Below, one piece after another: positions 27,080 through 36,688 of a stretch of 64,000 bases of DNA. The number at the start of each line of letters is the position of its first letter. The stretch's first letter is position 1. The stretch is from Niveibacterium sp. SC-1 (GTDB lineage Bacteria; Pseudomonadota; Gammaproteobacteria; Burkholderiales; Rhodocyclaceae): NCBI RefSeq assembly GCF_038235435.1, contig NZ_CP151275.1:3224001-3288000 (forward strand), in the 5' to 3' direction. A program made the translations under genes and the position numbers. Under the pieces are notes generated by a model that saw only the letters and a list, made by a program, of their open reading frames with translations, searched no databases and was not told where the DNA came from.

Positions 27080-29071
27080 TCAGCCACGCGCGACCGCAAG
27101 CACTTCGTCGAAGAGCTTGCTGGCGATGTCCATCACCCGCGCCGAGGCCTGGTAGGCCTGCTGGTAGCGGATGAGGTTGGAGGCTTCTTCATCCAGGTTC
27201 ACGCCGGAGTTCGACTCCTTGGCGTCGGTCACTTGCTGCAACACGACCTGCTGCGATTGCGAGGTGACCTGGAGTTCGCGGGTGCGCGAGCCGATCTCGC
27301 TCACCAGCTGGGCGTAGGCGCCTTCGTAGCTCGCACCGCCGCCGATCATGGTCTTGCCGGTCTGCAGCGCAGCCAGCGCCACTGCGTTGCGGCTGTCGGA
27401 TACCGAGCCCGGCGGGTTCGATTCGACGCTGAATTGGTCGTTGTCGGCGGGCTGCCCCGAGATCGTGATGCTGATCCCGCCGAAGCCGATCGCGTCGCCA
27501 CTCTTGTACGGAACGGAGCTTGCCGCCGCGTAGTTGGTGCTCGTGCCGTCGGCATGCGTCACCGTGATCGGGAAGCTGGCGGGGAAGCCGCTCAGGTTGC
27601 CACCCGAGTACGTCAGCGTCACCGGCAGCGTCAGGGCGGCCGGCGGCGTGAGATTGGTGATGTCGCTCACGACACCCTGGTTGATCGTGGCGTTGCCGGC
27701 ATTGGTCGCCGGCACCTGGGTGCGGATCGGCGAGCCGGCCGCGATCAGGCGCGGGTCTGTCACCGCGACCGAAATCTCGCTGGAGGCCAGGCGCGTCGGC
27801 TCGATCAGGAAGCTGTCGCCCACATTGGGCGTGCCCGTGAAATTGAGCGAGAAACCCTGGTCGGGCACGGCGGCCACCAGGTTGGTCAGCGCATCGTTCG
27901 GGTCGGTGCCGGTCGCGGTCCACACCTGGCCGTCGCTCTGGCGTACCAGCTGGTAGGTGTTCGCCGCGGTGTAGCTCAGGCGGTAGTCGCTGGTGGTCAG
28001 CGCACTGCTGTTGGTGATCGGCACGTTGAACTGGGCCGTGCCAGTGTTGGCCGGCCGGTTCGGATAAATGACGTTGCCATCCAGCGGCACGAAGAAGTTC
28101 GTACCCAGATTGCCGTTCAGGTCCTGGCCGAGTTTGTGTTGCGCATTGAAGGTCTCGGTCATCGAGATCGCGATGCGACCGAGCGTGTTCTGCACCTTGT
28201 CCAGGCTGTCGCGGCGGAAGGCGAGCAGGCCCGTGAGCTTGCCGCCGGTGAAGGCGGCTTCGGGCAGTTCAAGCGCGCTGCCACTGGGCAGCTTGATGCC
28301 GATCGCGGTACGCGAAAGATCGTCGCCCGCCGGCATGGTCTGCAGGGTCGAATACTGGTTGCCCACCACCAGCGGCTGCCCGTTGCCGATGAAGACGTTG
28401 ATCGAGCCGTCGGAGTTGCCGGACGTCGTGATGCCGACCTGCTGGTTGAGCTGGCTCAGCAGCTGGTCGCGCTGGTCGAGGATGTCGTTGGGCGGCTGGC
28501 CCTGACCGGTGAGCTGGACCACCCGCAGGTTGATCTCGGAGATCTGCTTGGCAATGCTGTTGATCTCGGTGACCGAGCCACCGATCTCGACACCCACCTG
28601 GTCGCGCAGCTCATTGACCCGCGCCGTAAGCGTCTGGAAACGGTTGATCAGGGCTCCGGCCTGGGACAGCATCGACTGACGCGCCGGAATGCTGGTGGCG
28701 TCCGCCGAGACGCCCTGCACGCCCGAAAAGAAGTCCTGCACCGCGGAAGAAAGACCAGTGGTCGCGTCGCCGAGCAGGTCGTCGACCTGTACGGTCTGCT
28801 CGTAGTTGGTGTTCAGTTCCTGGTAGCGCGCATCTGCTGTCAGCACCTGTTGGCTGAGGAAGTTGCTGTAGTTGCGCTTGATCGTCTCGACGTTGGTCCC
28901 GTTACCGAAGAACCCGACGCCGGTGTACTGGGGCACATTCGTGCCCTGGACGATCGATTGACGGTTGTAACCGAGGACCGAGGCATTGGCGATGTTGTGG
29001 CTGGTCGTCGCAAGGCCGGCTTGCGCCGCTTGTATCCCCGAAATGCCAATACTCAAAACACTGCTCGCCAT
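27080..29071 (-). CDS. flgK: Hook-filament junction protein FlgK (HAP1)
   Basis: FlgK (663 residues) caps the hook and begins the hook-filament junction. The N-terminus LSIGISGIQAAQAGLATTSHNIANASVLGYNRQ and the C-terminus SGVNLDEEASNLIRYQQAYQASARVMDIASKLFDEVLAVARG are typical of the rod/hook/HAP family. The middle carries two beta-rich inserts (around residues 335-410 and 495-555), making it longer than the E. coli protein (about 550). A clear sigma-54 promoter lies 36 bases upstream, so flgKL is a separate unit from flgB-J. Confidence 0.96.
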   Translation of the reverse strand: MASSVLSIGISGIQAAQAGLATTSHNIANASVLGYNRQSIVQGTNVPQYTGVGFFGNGTNVETIKRNYSNFLSQQVLTADARYQELNTNYEQTVQVDDLLGDATTGLSSAVQDFFSGVQGVSADATSIPARQSMLSQAGALINRFQTLTARVNELRDQVGVEIGGSVTEINSIAKQISEINLRVVQLTGQGQPPNDILDQRDQLLSQLNQQVGITTSGNSDGSINVFIGNGQPLVVGNQYSTLQTMPAGDDLSRTAIGIKLPSGSALELPEAAFTGGKLTGLLAFRRDSLDKVQNTLGRIAISMTETFNAQHKLGQDLNGNLGTNFFVPLDGNVIYPNRPANTGTAQFNVPITNSSALTTSDYRLSYTAANTYQLVRQSDGQVWTATGTDPNDALTNLVAAVPDQGFSLNFTGTPNVGDSFLIEPTRLASSEISVAVTDPRLIAAGSPIRTQVPATNAGNATINQGVVSDITNLTPPAALTLPVTLTYSGGNLSGFPASFPITVTHADGTSTNYAAASSVPYKSGDAIGFGGISITISGQPADNDQFSVESNPPGSVSDSRNAVALAALQTGKTMIGGGASYEGAYAQLVSEIGSRTRELQVTSQSQQVVLQQVTDAKESNSGVNLDEEASNLIRYQQAYQASARVMDIASKLFDEVLAVARG

Positions 29072-29106
29072 GACTTCTTCCTTTGAAGCTATCTACGGCT
29101 GCAGTT

Positions 29107-29122
29107 AGCAATTCCTTTGCCA
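29107..29122 (-). promoter_or_regulatory. Sigma-54 promoter of flgKL
   Basis: On the minus strand TGGCAAAGGAATTGCT gives TGGCA, correct ten-base GG-to-GC spacing and TTGCT. It is 36 bases from the flgK start codon. Confidence 0.8.
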
Positions 29123-29190
29123 GACTTTGTGATTTCCCGGAGATCCTTGCTGCGCAAGGCTTTGCGGGCATGGGAGAAAGCCGGGAAGAG

Positions 29191-29215
29191 CTTGCCGGCG
29201 GAATTTGCCGGCAAG
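29191..29215. promoter_or_regulatory. Perfect 9-bp inverted repeat upstream of flgK
   Basis: CTTGCCGGC and GCCGGCAAG flank a 7-base loop. Within it, CGGCG-GAATT-TGCCG (29197-29211) is a one-mismatch version of the flagellar palindrome. It lies about 100 bases upstream of the expected flgK transcription start, a normal distance for a sigma-54 enhancer. No T-run follows, so a flgJ terminator is less likely. Confidence 0.5.
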
Positions 29216-29259
29216 TGCGCCGCCAGATTGCCGGAACGAACGCCCGGCGGCGGCAAGGA

Positions 29260-30156
29260 TCAGCTGGCGAGCGCGGTGCGCAGGGTATTGCCACCGATCA
29301 CGCGGGCGAGCTTGCCGGCGTACATCGGATCGGTGGCGTAGCCGCCCTGCGCGAGCGCGCGGGCAAAGCCGTCGGCACTTTGCTGGCCGCTGACGGTGGC
29401 GTAGCGCGGGCTGTTCTGCAGCAGCCGCGCGTAGTCGGCAAAGGCCTCGTCGTAGTTGGCGTAGGCGCGGAAGCGCTCCACCTTGCGGACGGCAGTGCCG
29501 TTCTCGTACTCGACCGTGGAGGCTTCGGCCACCGCGCCCTTCCAGTCGGCGCCGGCCTTGATGTTGAAGAGGTTGTAGGACGGGCTGCCGTCCGCCTTGC
29601 GGATCTCGCCCTTGCCCCAGCCGGTCTCCAGCGCGGCGTGGCCGACCAGGAAATGCGCGGGCACGTCCAGATCCTGCGCGGCACGCGAGGCCGCGTCCCA
29701 GATCTTGTCCACGAAGCCGTTGGCGGATGCGGATGCCTGGGTGGGCGCAGCACTCGTCGTCGGAGTAGCCGCCTGCGGACTGCGCGTCGGCCAGAAGATC
29801 GGGTGCTTCGCGAGGTCGCCGGCGGTCGAGCCACTCTCCTCGCTCATGTCCACGCCCTGGGCTTTGGAGAGCTGGCGCTCGATCGACTTGGCAAGGCCAA
29901 AGCCACCGGCCTTGGAGAGATTGAGCGAGAGCTGCTGGTCAGAGAGGCCACGGAAGAAGCCGGCCTGCTCGCCATCGAAGCCGGGCGCGCCAAAGGACGT
30001 GCTCTGGCGCATCTGCTTGACCACCATCTGCACGAAGAGCGCCTCGAACTGCTGCGCGACGGCCTTGATCGCCTCCGGCGATTTCTGGTCCTGCAGCTGG
30101 CGCAGGCGGTTGAAACCGCCCATGTCGAAGATCGAGTCCTGCGCCGGTAGCTGCAT
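29260..30156 (-). CDS. flgJ: Flagellar rod assembly protein and muramidase FlgJ
   Basis: FlgJ (298 residues) caps the growing rod and opens the peptidoglycan for it. The N-terminal rod-cap domain (about 10-110) reads AVAQQFEALFVQMVVKQMRQST and FRGLSDQQLSLNLSKAGGFGLAKSI. After a Ser/Thr/Ala-rich linker, the C-terminal glucosaminidase-type domain begins near 150 (FVDKIWDAASRAAQDLDVPAHFLVGHAALETGWGKGEI ... YNLFNIKAG); the Glu in AALETGWG is the expected catalytic residue. The ATG at 30156 follows the flgI stop by eight bases. Confidence 0.95.
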   Translation of the reverse strand: MQLPAQDSIFDMGGFNRLRQLQDQKSPEAIKAVAQQFEALFVQMVVKQMRQSTSFGAPGFDGEQAGFFRGLSDQQLSLNLSKAGGFGLAKSIERQLSKAQGVDMSEESGSTAGDLAKHPIFWPTRSPQAATPTTSAAPTQASASANGFVDKIWDAASRAAQDLDVPAHFLVGHAALETGWGKGEIRKADGSPSYNLFNIKAGADWKGAVAEASTVEYENGTAVRKVERFRAYANYDEAFADYARLLQNSPRYATVSGQQSADGFARALAQGGYATDPMYAGKLARVIGGNTLRTALAS

Positions 30157-30164
30157 GGTGGCCT

Positions 30165-31274
30165 TCAGATCACTTCCAGGTCGGCGCGCAGCGCGCCGGC
30201 AGCCTTCATGGCCTGCAGGATGGCGATCATGTCCATCGGGTTCGCGCCAACGGCGTTGAGCGCGCGGACCACCTCCGCGAGATTGGTGCCCGGCTTCACG
30301 CGGATCAGGTTGCTCTGGTCCTGCTTGATGTCGACCTGGGCGTTGTTGACCACTGCGGTCCGGCCGTCGGCCAGCGGATTGGGCTGGCTCACCGACTGTT
30401 CGTTGCTCACCGACACGGCGAGGTTGCCATGCGCGACCGCGCATTCCTGCAGCCGCACGGCGCGGTTCATCACCACCGAGCCGGTACGCGAATTGACGAT
30501 CACCTTCGCGAGCCCCTGCTCGGGTGTCACGTCCAGACCTTCGATCTTGCCCAGGAAGGCCACGCGCTGGTCCGGTTCCGCCGGGGCGATGACCTGGATG
30601 CTGCGGGCATCGATCGGGCTCGCGACCGGACCGAAACTGCGATTGATCGCCTCGGCCAGGCGCTGCGCCGTCGCGAAGTCCGCCTCGCGCAGTTCCATGA
30701 TCACCGAATCCGCGCGCCCCACCGGCATCGGCACCGCACGCTCGACGATCGCGCCGCCGGGAATGCGGCCGGCCGACAGGTGGTTGATCTGCTTGCTGGT
30801 GCCGCCGCTGGACGCGCCGGCACCGGAGATCGCAAGGTTGCCCTGCGCCAGCGCATAGACGTTGCCATCACCGCCCTTGAGCGGTGTCATCAGCAGCGTA
30901 CCGCCCTTGAGACTCTTGGCGTTGCCCAGGGACGAGACGGTCACGTCCAGCTCCTGACCAGGCCGCGCGAAGGGCGGCAGGGTCGCAGTCACCATCACCG
31001 CGGCCACGTTCTTGAGTTGCAGGTTCACCCCTGGCGGCAACGCGATGCCCATGTTGGAGAGCATGTTGACGATCGACTGCACGGTGAAGGGCGTCTGTGT
31101 CGTCTGGTCGCCCGTGCCATCGAGCCCGACCACCAGGCCGTAGCCCACCACCGGGTTGCTGCGCACGCCGGCGATGCTCGCCAGGTCCTTGATGCGTTCG
31201 GCCTGGGCGACGCCAGCGCCCAGCATGAGCAGGCAAGTCAGGGCGCGAAGAAAAATACGGTTCACGGGGTTCAT
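30165..31274 (-). CDS. flgI: Flagellar P-ring protein FlgI
   Basis: FlgI (369 residues) forms the periplasmic P ring around the rod. A Sec signal (residues 1-24, ending GVAQAE) precedes the conserved RIKDLASIAGVRSNPVVGYGLVVGLDGTGDQT and MLSNMGIALPPGVNLQLKNVAAVMVTATLPPFARPGQELDVTVSSLGNAKSL. The end, DMIAILQAMKAAGALRADLEVI, is also standard. The start at 31274 has GAGGA eight bases upstream. Confidence 0.97.
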   Translation of the reverse strand: MNPVNRIFLRALTCLLMLGAGVAQAERIKDLASIAGVRSNPVVGYGLVVGLDGTGDQTTQTPFTVQSIVNMLSNMGIALPPGVNLQLKNVAAVMVTATLPPFARPGQELDVTVSSLGNAKSLKGGTLLMTPLKGGDGNVYALAQGNLAISGAGASSGGTSKQINHLSAGRIPGGAIVERAVPMPVGRADSVIMELREADFATAQRLAEAINRSFGPVASPIDARSIQVIAPAEPDQRVAFLGKIEGLDVTPEQGLAKVIVNSRTGSVVMNRAVRLQECAVAHGNLAVSVSNEQSVSQPNPLADGRTAVVNNAQVDIKQDQSNLIRVKPGTNLAEVVRALNAVGANPMDMIAILQAMKAAGALRADLEVI

Positions 31275-31285
31275 GGCGAGCATCC

Positions 31286-31963
31286 TCAGAAAGGCGTGAT
31301 CACCTGGAAGAAGCGCGCCAGCCAACCCATCTTCTGCGCTTCGTCGATGTAACCACTGCCGCGGTACTCGATGCGCGCATCGGCCACCTGGGTAGAGCTC
31401 ACCGCATTGGCCGCGGTCACGTACATGGGGTTGATCACGCCGGAGAAACGGATGAATTCGTCCCCCTGATTGATCGCTACTTGTTTCTCGCCCGAGACCA
31501 GCAGGTTGCCGTTGGGATACACGTCGATCACCGTCACCGTGATCGTGCCGGTGAAGTTGTTGTTGGCCGAGGAAGCGCCCTTGCCACTGAAGGTATTGCC
31601 CGTGGAGGCCGAAACGTCGATGCCCTGGAGCGCCTTGCCGAACGGCACCTTGGTCAGGGTCGGGACGCTGGCCGAGATATCGCTGCTGCGGTCGGCCGAG
31701 CTGCTGGCGTTCTTCTGCGCCTGGGTCTTCTCGACCAGGTTGATGGTCAGCGTGTCACCCACCAGGCGCGCACGGCGGTCTTCGAACATGCCGCGCTGCG
31801 CGATGTTCACGCTGTAGATCGAACCGTTCTGCGGCTCGGTGATCTCGCGCATCGGCGGCCGCATGCTGGTCGGCTGGTGCGTGGCAGTCGTCGGCGTGAT
31901 GCCGGCGCAGGCCGCGAGGCCCAGCAGGGAAAACGCGGCGGCGGATCGGGCGAGGAACTTCAT
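31286..31963 (-). CDS. flgH: Flagellar L-ring lipoprotein FlgH
   Basis: FlgH (225 residues) forms the outer-membrane L ring. The lipobox LAAC places the lipidated Cys near residue 19. The mature protein carries the family blocks [43 protein letters not shown] and [27 protein letters not shown], ending [23 protein letters not shown] chose the ATG at 31963 (GAGG ten bases upstream) over an in-frame TTG three codons earlier. It follows flgG closely. Confidence 0.96.
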   Translation of the reverse strand: MKFLARSAAAFSLLGLAACAGITPTTATHQPTSMRPPMREITEPQNGSIYSVNIAQRGMFEDRRARLVGDTLTINLVEKTQAQKNASSSADRSSDISASVPTLTKVPFGKALQGIDVSASTGNTFSGKGASSANNNFTGTITVTVIDVYPNGNLLVSGEKQVAINQGDEFIRFSGVINPMYVTAANAVSSTQVADARIEYRGSGYIDEAQKMGWLARFFQVITPF

Positions 31964-31975
31964 GATGCGCAAGCC

Positions 31976-32761
31976 TCAGAGCTGGCTCAGACGGCCCAGC
32001 ATCTGATCCGCGGTCTGGACGACGCGGGAGTTGAACTCATAGGCGCGCTGGGTCTGGATCATGTCCACCAGCTCGTTGGCCACGTTCACGTTCGAGGCTT
32101 CGACGAAGAACTGGTTGAGCACGCCGGTGCCGTTGATACCGGGTGTCGAAGTCGTGGGCGTGCCGCTCGAGGCCGTTTCGAGGAACAGGTTGTCACCCAT
32201 CGACTGCAGGCCGGCCGGATTGATGAAGGTCGCCAGCTGGATCGTTCCGATCTGCGTGGCCGCGCCGTTGTTGCCGGGCTGCGCGACAGTCACCGTGCCG
32301 TCGGCGGCGATGGTGATCGAGGTTGCGTCCGTCGGAATCGTGATGGCCGGATCCAGGGTGAAGCCGCTGGAGGTCACGATCTGGCCCTGCGAATCCTTCT
32401 GGAAGGAACCGTCCCGGGTATAGGCCGTGGTGCCATCCGGCAGCAGTACCTGGAAGAAACCTTCGCCGTTGATGGCGAGGTCGAGCGGGCTCGCGGTGCT
32501 CTCCAGGTTGCCCTGGGTGTGCAGGCGTGCCGTGGCGACGGTACGCACGCCGGTGCCGAGCTGCAGGCCGGTAGGCAGTTGCGTCTGTTGCGAAGACTGT
32601 GCGCCAGGCTGGCGGACCGTCTGATAGAGCAGATCGGCGAACACCGCACGCGACTGCTTGAAGCCGTTCGTGCTGACGTTGGCCAGGTTGTTCGAGATGA
32701 CGTCGAGCTGCGTCTGCTGGGCGTCAAGCCCCGTGCGGGCGACCCAAAGTGCCGGAATCAT
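31976..32761 (-). CDS. flgG: Flagellar distal rod protein FlgG
   Basis: FlgG (261 residues) forms the distal rod. It shows the rod-family N-terminus ([52 protein letters not shown]), the central FlgG-type block ([47 protein letters not shown]) and the C-terminal helix [30 protein letters not shown]. Length is exactly as expected. Confidence 0.97.
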   Translation of the reverse strand: MIPALWVARTGLDAQQTQLDVISNNLANVSTNGFKQSRAVFADLLYQTVRQPGAQSSQQTQLPTGLQLGTGVRTVATARLHTQGNLESTASPLDLAINGEGFFQVLLPDGTTAYTRDGSFQKDSQGQIVTSSGFTLDPAITIPTDATSITIAADGTVTVAQPGNNGAATQIGTIQLATFINPAGLQSMGDNLFLETASSGTPTTSTPGINGTGVLNQFFVEASNVNVANELVDMIQTQRAYEFNSRVVQTADQMLGRLSQL

Positions 32762-32852
32762 TGTGCTTCTCCTCTACGCACCATGCCCGCAATTCTGCGC
32801 GCCGGCTCTGGGCGGCCTAGCGCGGAACAGCGGCACGAATGCCCTCCAAATC

Positions 32853-33593
32853 TCAGGTCGTGCGCAGGATCTGGTCGGCGCTCTGCGAATTTGTCTCGGC
32901 CGTGGTGATGAGCTTGGTCTGGAACTCGAAGTGCCGGGCCAGAGCGATCATCTGGGTCATCTGTTCGACGACATTGACATTGCTCCCTTCGACAAAGCCA
33001 CTGGCAACCTGGACGGCGGGATCGGCCGCCACCGGTTGGTTGTTGCCGGTACGGAAGAGGCCATCGCCGCCACGCACCAGGCTTGCCGGATCGGGATTGA
33101 CGAGCTTGAGCTGCCCGATCACCTGCGCCGCGTTGCGGTCGCCGGTGCGCGGGATCGCGGTGATGGTGCCGTCGGTGCCGATCTCGTACTGGTTGTCGGG
33201 CGGCAGGGCCACGGGGCCACCGTCGCCAATCACGGCAAGGCCGGTCTCGGTGACGAGCTCGCCGTTGGGGCCGAGTTCGAAACGGCCGCCGCGGGTGTAG
33301 GCCTCGTTGCCGTCCGGCGTCTGCACGGCGAACCAGCCCTGGCCGCTGATCGCGGCATCCAGGCCGCGCCCGGTGTGCTGCAGCGGACCGGCCGTCATGT
33401 CATTGGCGACGCTGGCGTCGACCACGAAGGCACGCGAAGGTAGGGCCTGGCTGATGACGGGGACCGCGCGCAGGCGATGCAGCTCGGCGCGGAATCCGTC
33501 GGTGTTGGCATTGGCGAGGTTGTGACCGACCGAGGCTTGCTGCAGCAGCGTGCTCTTGGCGCCGGTCATCGCGGTGTAGATCGCACGGTCCAT
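32853..33593 (-). CDS. flgF: Flagellar proximal rod protein FlgF
   Basis: FlgF (246 residues) is a proximal rod protein. The N-terminus MDRAIYTAMTGAKSTLLQQASVGHNLANANTDGFRAELHRLRAVPV distinguishes it from FlgG. The centre reads ISGQGWFAVQTPDGNEAYTRGGRFELGPNGELVTETGLAVIGDGG, and the C-terminal helix is VVEQMTQMIALARHFEFQTKLITTAETNSQSADQILR. It lies 71 bases after flgE and 91 before flgG; neither gap shows a promoter. Confidence 0.96.
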   Translation of the reverse strand: MDRAIYTAMTGAKSTLLQQASVGHNLANANTDGFRAELHRLRAVPVISQALPSRAFVVDASVANDMTAGPLQHTGRGLDAAISGQGWFAVQTPDGNEAYTRGGRFELGPNGELVTETGLAVIGDGGPVALPPDNQYEIGTDGTITAIPRTGDRNAAQVIGQLKLVNPDPASLVRGGDGLFRTGNNQPVAADPAVQVASGFVEGSNVNVVEQMTQMIALARHFEFQTKLITTAETNSQSADQILRTT

Positions 33594-33664
33594 TTTGGTG
33601 TCGTCCGTTCCCGTTAGCGGGTATTTGCTGGGTCCCTACGGGTCACAACCTCGCCCTTGCCCGG

Positions 33665-34900
33665 TTAGCCCAGGTTCACCAGGGTGTTCAGGATGGTGTC
33701 CTGGGTCTTGATCGATTGCGAGTTCGCCTGGTAGTTGCGCTGCTGGGTGATGAGGTTCACCAGCGAGGAAGTCAGGTCGGTGTTCGACTCTTCCAGCGCG
33801 CCCGCCTGCAGCAAGCCCTGGCTGCCCGTACCGGGGCTACCGACCAGCGGCTGGCCTGACTCCGGCGCTTCGGCCCACAGGTTCTGGCCCAGCGACACCA
33901 GGCCGTTCGGGTTGGCGAAGTTCGCCAGCACGATCTGGCCGAGCACCTTGGACTGGCCGTTGCTGTAGCGGCCTTGCAGGGTGCCGTCGGAGCCGATGGT
34001 GATGCCCGAGAGGCGGCCCGAAGCGAAGCCGTCCTGCAGCTGCTTGTTCACTCCGAAGGCGCTGCCGTACTGGGTCGAGCCGGTGAAGTCGAGCTGGAAG
34101 CTGATCGGCGAGTTCGCACCGAAGGACGCGGCGATCGGGGCGCTCATGGTCAGCGGCATCGTCGAGGTCAGCACACCACCCGAGTCGAAACTCAGGGCGG
34201 TCGGCCCGGCGGTCTGGCCGCCGTCGACCGAGGTGTGCATGTCCCAGGTGCCGCCGCCGGTCTTCACGAAGTACATCGTGTAGATGTGCGAGTTGCCCAG
34301 CGAGTCGAACATCGTCACCGAGGTCGAGGAGTTGTACGAGAGCGGATCGGGGATCGGCTGCGCCGCGGTGCTGGTGAAAGGCACGGTCGGCACGGTGGCG
34401 CGCGAGTCGAGGTTGATGCCCAGGTCGACCGAGGCGGTCTCCTTCGGCTGCAGGTCCGAGGTGTCAAGCCGGATGTCGGTCGGCGAGGCCGGCAGGATTT
34501 GCCCCAGCGAATTCGCCGGGTAACCGGTCAGGCGGTAACCGGCCGAATTGGTCAGGAAGCCGTCCTTGTTGATCTCGTACTGGCCGTTGCGGGTGTAGCC
34601 GACAGAGCCGTCGGACTTCACCACGCGGAAGAAGCCGGCACCGTTGATCGCGATGTCCAGCGGATTGTCGGTCGGGGTGATGTTGCCCTGGTTGAAGCTC
34701 TGCGCCACGGCACCCACGGAAGTACCGATGCCCACCTGGACGCCCGCCGACGCGCCGTTGAGCGCGGCTGCGTAGATGTCACCGAACACCGTCTGCGCAC
34801 CCTTGAAGCCGATGGTGCTGGAGTTGGCGATGTTGTTGGAGATGACGTCGATCGCTTTGGATGCGCCGTTGAGTCCGCTCAGTGCTTGCTGGAAAGCCAT
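33665..34900 (-). CDS. flgE: Flagellar hook protein FlgE
   Basis: FlgE (411 residues) is the hook subunit. The ends are the standard axial-family helices (MAFQQALSGLNGASKAIDVISNNIANSSTIGFKGAQTVFGDIYAAAL and SNTDLTSSLVNLITQQRNYQANSQSIKTQDTILNTLVNLG). The middle carries the FlgE-specific region (YNSSTSVTMFDSLGNSHIYTMYFVKTGGGTWDMHTSVDG). Length is typical for Betaproteobacteria. Confidence 0.97.
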   Translation of the reverse strand: MAFQQALSGLNGASKAIDVISNNIANSSTIGFKGAQTVFGDIYAAALNGASAGVQVGIGTSVGAVAQSFNQGNITPTDNPLDIAINGAGFFRVVKSDGSVGYTRNGQYEINKDGFLTNSAGYRLTGYPANSLGQILPASPTDIRLDTSDLQPKETASVDLGINLDSRATVPTVPFTSTAAQPIPDPLSYNSSTSVTMFDSLGNSHIYTMYFVKTGGGTWDMHTSVDGGQTAGPTALSFDSGGVLTSTMPLTMSAPIAASFGANSPISFQLDFTGSTQYGSAFGVNKQLQDGFASGRLSGITIGSDGTLQGRYSNGQSKVLGQIVLANFANPNGLVSLGQNLWAEAPESGQPLVGSPGTGSQGLLQAGALEESNTDLTSSLVNLITQQRNYQANSQSIKTQDTILNTLVNLG

Positions 34901-34923
34901 TTTCTTGCTCCTGCCGGTCTGGC

Positions 34924-35610
34924 TCAGGAAAGGATTTGCTTGATATCGTCCATGGTGTGCAGACCAAGGCCTCCGACCTCGATCTTCACGCCATTTGCAG
35001 CACGAATCACGCCACTTACCGTGCCCAGCTGCAGGGCGGTTACATCAACTTTCGTGTCGCCGCGAACAGCGCTCACGCTTACTGAATAGGTACCGTCGGC
35101 CGCGGCCACGCCTTCATCGGTCTTGCCGTCCCAGCCGAAGGCCTGCGAGCCCGCATCCATGGCACCCAGGTCCAGGGTGCGGATCACGTTGCCGCCGTTG
35201 TCCTTGATCTGGACCTTCACGTTGTCAGCCGGCTGGCTCAGTTCCACGCCGCCCAGGGCTGCGCCCTGCGCCATCTGGAGCTGGCTGCCTTCGATCAGCA
35301 CCGCGCGGCCGACAAGATTTGCCGCCTGCATGGTCTCGGAGGACTGCGAAGCGGCAAGCATCGACTGCATCGTGGTGTTGAGCTGGGTGATGCCGTCCAC
35401 CGTGCTGATCTGCGCCAGTTGCGATGTCATCTGCGAGTTGTCCAGCGGATTCATCGGATCCTGGTTCTGCAGCTGCGTCGTGAGCATCGTAAGGAAGTTG
35501 CTCTGCGAGACCGCGCTGTTGTCGTCGGTCTTTGTCGTCGTCTTCTTCGTGCCGTTGAGCTGGTTGAGCAGATCATTTCCGATCGTGCCGGTGTTGCTGA
35601 CGGATGCCAT
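34924..35610 (-). CDS. flgD: Flagellar hook capping protein FlgD
   Basis: FlgD (228 residues) caps the growing hook. The N-terminal signature is present (VSQSNFLTMLTTQLQNQDPMNPLDNSQMTSQLAQISTVDGITQLNTTMQSML). It is followed by the FlgD Ig-like and Tudor-like domains (VKVQIKDNGGNVIRTLDLGAMDAGSQAFGWDGKTDEGVAAADGTYSVSVSAVRG). It lies 23 bases upstream of flgE. Confidence 0.96.
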   Translation of the reverse strand: MASVSNTGTIGNDLLNQLNGTKKTTTKTDDNSAVSQSNFLTMLTTQLQNQDPMNPLDNSQMTSQLAQISTVDGITQLNTTMQSMLAASQSSETMQAANLVGRAVLIEGSQLQMAQGAALGGVELSQPADNVKVQIKDNGGNVIRTLDLGAMDAGSQAFGWDGKTDEGVAAADGTYSVSVSAVRGDTKVDVTALQLGTVSGVIRAANGVKIEVGGLGLHTMDDIKQILS

Positions 35611-35621
35611 TTCGGTACTCC

Positions 35622-36032
35622 TTAGCCCTGGCCGATCGCCAGGGTTCTTTGCATGAGGGTCTTGGCGGTAGCCATGACCTCGGTATTGCTCTGATAGGAA
35701 CGCGATGCGGAGATCATGTTCACCATCTCTTCGACCACGTCGACGTTGGGCATCTGCACATAGCCGTCGGCGTTGGCCGCTGGATTCTTCGGGTCGTACA
35801 TCAGCTTGAGCGGCGCGGCCGACTCGACCACCTGGCGCACCCGCACGCCCTGCGACCCTGCCACATCGCCCATGGGCGTGGCCTCGAAGACCACCTGCTT
35901 GGCGCGATAGGGCTGGCCATCCGAACTCACCACGCTCTCCGCGTTGGCGAGGTTGCTGGCCACCGCGTTCAGGCGCACCGACTGGGCAGTGAGCGCCGAG
36001 CCGGCAACCTTGAAGACGTTCATCATGCTCAT
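35622..36032 (-). CDS. flgC: Flagellar proximal rod protein FlgC
   Basis: FlgC (136 residues) is a proximal rod protein. It shows [48 protein letters not shown] at the start and the C-terminal [44 protein letters not shown]. The length matches the family. It lies 13 bases after flgB and 11 before flgD. Confidence 0.96.
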   Translation of the reverse strand: MSMMNVFKVAGSALTAQSVRLNAVASNLANAESVVSSDGQPYRAKQVVFEATPMGDVAGSQGVRVRQVVESAAPLKLMYDPKNPAANADGYVQMPNVDVVEEMVNMISASRSYQSNTEVMATAKTLMQRTLAIGQG

Positions 36033-36045
36033 GACCGCGCTCCGC

Positions 36046-36453
36046 TTACTGGCCGGACACCGCGGTCTTCATCGAAGACAGCAGCCGGTTGATGAACGTG
36101 AGGCTCGCTTCATACTGGATCGAGTTCTCGGCGAAGGAAGCACGCTCGACATCCATGTCGACCGTGTTGCCGTCGACCGCCGATTGCGTCTCGGTCCGGT
36201 ACTTGAGTGAGGAGTCCGCACCCGCGTTCGCAGAGCCTTCGATATGACGGGCCGAGGTCGTGCTCAGTGCCAGCGGTTGCCTCCTGCCTTCGAGTGCGCC
36301 CATCAGCTTCTCCCTGAAATCGAAGTCCCGAGCCTTGTAGTTCGGGGTATCTGCGTTCGCGATGTTCGACGCGATGACTTCCTGGCGTTGTGCCCGCAGG
36401 TTCAGTGCGGTCTGCTGGAATCCAAGGTGGCGGTCGAGTGCGGTCATGTTCAT
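36046..36453 (-). CDS. flgB: Flagellar proximal rod protein FlgB
   Basis: FlgB (135 residues) is the first gene of the rod-hook operon. The start at 36453 gives the expected N-terminus [46 protein letters not shown] and has AGGAGA upstream; the frame extends further but without similarity. The C-terminal helix is [35 protein letters not shown]. It is divergent from flgA, and the intergenic DNA carries two palindromes and a possible sigma-54 element. Confidence 0.96.
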   Translation of the reverse strand: MNMTALDRHLGFQQTALNLRAQRQEVIASNIANADTPNYKARDFDFREKLMGALEGRRQPLALSTTSARHIEGSANAGADSSLKYRTETQSAVDGNTVDMDVERASFAENSIQYEASLTFINRLLSSMKTAVSGQ

Positions 36454-36583
36454 CGCGGTTCTCCTGGGTGGGCTTCGCTGCCGGAGCTGCCTCGCTTCAC
36501 CCGCAGGGGCTATCGCAGCTTCCGTGCCAGCATTCTCGAACGCCCACCAGGGCCGCATTCGGCCGAATAGACAGGCTTTGGGG

Positions 36584-36650
36584 CGGCAATTCCCTGCCGC
36601 TGCGGGCCAAGGAAACGGCAATCAGATGGCCCGGCCGGCAAGCCTTGCCG
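36584..36650 (-). promoter_or_regulatory. flgB-flgA control region: two palindromes around a possible sigma-54 promoter
   Basis: Three elements are packed together. At 36636-36650 CGGCA-AGCCT-TGCCG is a perfect copy of the flagellar palindrome. At 36584-36599 CGGCA-ATTCCC-TGCCG is the same with a 6-base spacer. Between them, on the minus strand at 36617-36632, GGGCCATCTGATTGCC has correctly spaced GG and GC and a TTGC -12 element but a poor -24. It would drive flgB. Nothing comparable faces flgA. Confidence 0.4.
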
Positions 36651-36688
36651 CAACCGTGAGAACGGGGCTTCGTGGGAAAATCCGGCCC

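Noticed and set aside
26390..29086. 898-codon plus-strand frame opposite flgL and flgK
   Set aside because: The protein is a His/Arg/Gly-rich jumble without family motifs, while both minus-strand genes are unmistakable.
32830..32844. CGGCA-CGAA-TGCCC in the flgF-flgG gap as another flagellar palindrome
   Set aside because: The spacer is four bases and the right half has a mismatch; the position inside the operon has no promoter.
36583..36598. Sigma-54-like GGCAGGGAATTGCC upstream of flgB
   Set aside because: The GG-to-GC spacing is nine rather than ten bases. I treat it as part of a palindrome instead.
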